A program made the position numbers and the translations under genes. DNA of 6,151 bases, from contig JAAYHA010000022.1 in the NCBI GenBank assembly GCA_012727545.1, forward strand, positions 1 to 6,151, given 5' to 3'. This document shows positions 5,588 through 6,151 of this stretch, piece after piece. Position 1 is the stretch's first letter. Every line of letters begins with the position of its first letter. The stretch is from Synergistaceae bacterium. GTDB taxonomy: Bacteria > Synergistota > Synergistia > Synergistales > Synergistaceae. Below the pieces are notes generated by a model. That model did no database searches. It was not told the origin of the DNA and was given only the letters and a program-made list of their open reading frames with translations.

Positions 5588-6151
5588 AGACGAACTTCTT
5601 TCCGCTATTTACGGTAACCTGAAGGGGCTGCCCGAGCAGCTGGAGGCTGTTACCAGCCTAAGCCCTCTGACGGTAGTCAGCGCAGGTGCGGGTACGGGTA
5701 AGACCCAGACCCTCTCCCAGCGTTTTGCATGGCTGCTGGCGAGAGACAGTGACTGCAGGGTCGACCAGATCCTTGTCCTGACGTTTACAGAAAAGGCAGC
5801 GAGGGAAATGCATGACAGGATAAAAAAAACTTTAGTCGAATGGCACACCAGGTCCGAAAAGGATCTTCCCCATCTTTCAAAAAGCATCCAGCGGATCGAC
5901 GACGCATATATTTCCACGATCCACTCTTTTGCAATGAAGATCATACGGGAATCAGGGCTGGTCCTCAATATTGACCCGGGAGCATCAATAGTTTCAAAGC
6001 CTGTTGAAGAGCTCTGGTGGAAAACATTTTCCGAGATCATAGGCACGCTTTCTATTCGCAGGGTAAGGATGACAGTTCCGGAAAAATGGGTTGAGAGGGC
6101 TGAAAACCTTTTTAACGAGAAATATTTCAAAGACTTTGTGAATCATTACGG
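5574..6151 (+). CDS. addA: AddA-like UvrD/Rep family helicase-nuclease subunit (N-terminal part, runs off window)
   Basis: The visible 192 residues form the start of an SF1A helicase, which in AddAB supplies the ATP-driven 3'-to-5' motor and normally a second nuclease domain near the C-terminus (beyond this window). Visible motifs are a Q-motif-like LPEQLEAV (Gln22), Walker A GAGTGKT at residues 38-44, motif Ia ILVLTFTEKAAREM at 66-79, and motif Ib STIHSFAMKIIRE at about 114-126. LTFTEKAAREM and the IHSF segment are characteristic of AddA/RecB-type helicases. The start at 5574 has well-placed AGGGGG; ATG 5568 would add Met-Ala and is less likely. The gene overlaps the AddB-like stop by 14 nt, consistent with coupled synthesis of the two subunits in the addB-addA order known from Firmicutes. 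Whether the protein has the AddA nuclease domain cannot be seen; a nuclease-less UvrD-like helicase remains possible, but the partner gene makes AddA more likely. Confidence 0.9.
   Translation, partial: MIHDKDELLSAIYGNLKGLPEQLEAVTSLSPLTVVSAGAGTGKTQTLSQRFAWLLARDSDCRVDQILVLTFTEKAAREMHDRIKKTLVEWHTRSEKDLPHLSKSIQRIDDAYISTIHSFAMKIIRESGLVLNIDPGASIVSKPVEELWWKTFSEIIGTLSIRRVRMTVPEKWVERAENLFNEKYFKDFVNHY

Noticed and set aside
5609..6130. Minus-strand open frame of 173 codons
   Set aside because: It is antisense to a clear AddA-type helicase with conserved motifs, and its product resembles nothing known.

Overview
The window looks like an ordinary bacterial chromosome segment with moderate GC content. 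Purine-rich ribosome binding sites, tightly packed or overlapping genes and the gene types fit an anaerobic bacterium. My best guess, from gestalt only, is Synergistota or a Firmicutes-like lineage. No rRNA or other phylogenetic marker is present, so this is weak.

Layout: (1) Positions 1-1070 hold the end of an ABC importer operon: the C-terminal part of an SsuC/TauC/NrtB-type permease, overlapping by ATGA with a complete SsuB/TauB/NrtD-type ATPase. (2) Positions 1071-1806 are a 736-bp gap with no credible gene. It is full of short repeats: degenerate units of about 11 bp in one orientation on the left (1096-1349) and the opposite orientation on the right (1672-1736), around a core of small TCCCGA/TCGGGA hairpins and a 13-bp direct repeat. 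(3) Positions 1807-6151 hold a co-directional, overlapping three-gene cluster: a metallo-beta-lactamase-fold hydrolase, an AddB-like nuclease with an iron-sulfur cysteine set, and the start of an AddA-like UvrD-family helicase that runs off the window.

The ABC genes together would import a small anionic or sulfur/nitrogen-containing solute; the substrate cannot be read from these subunits. The addB-addA pair would form the helicase-nuclease that resects double-strand DNA ends for RecA-dependent repair. The hydrolase is probably translationally coupled to addB, but a functional link to DNA repair is not established.

I found no convincing new system. The most unusual content is the nested inverted-repeat structure in the intergenic gap. 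Secondary points are the missing P-loop in the AddB-like protein, the Glu in place of the usual Asp metal ligand in the hydrolase, and the coupling of that hydrolase to addBA.
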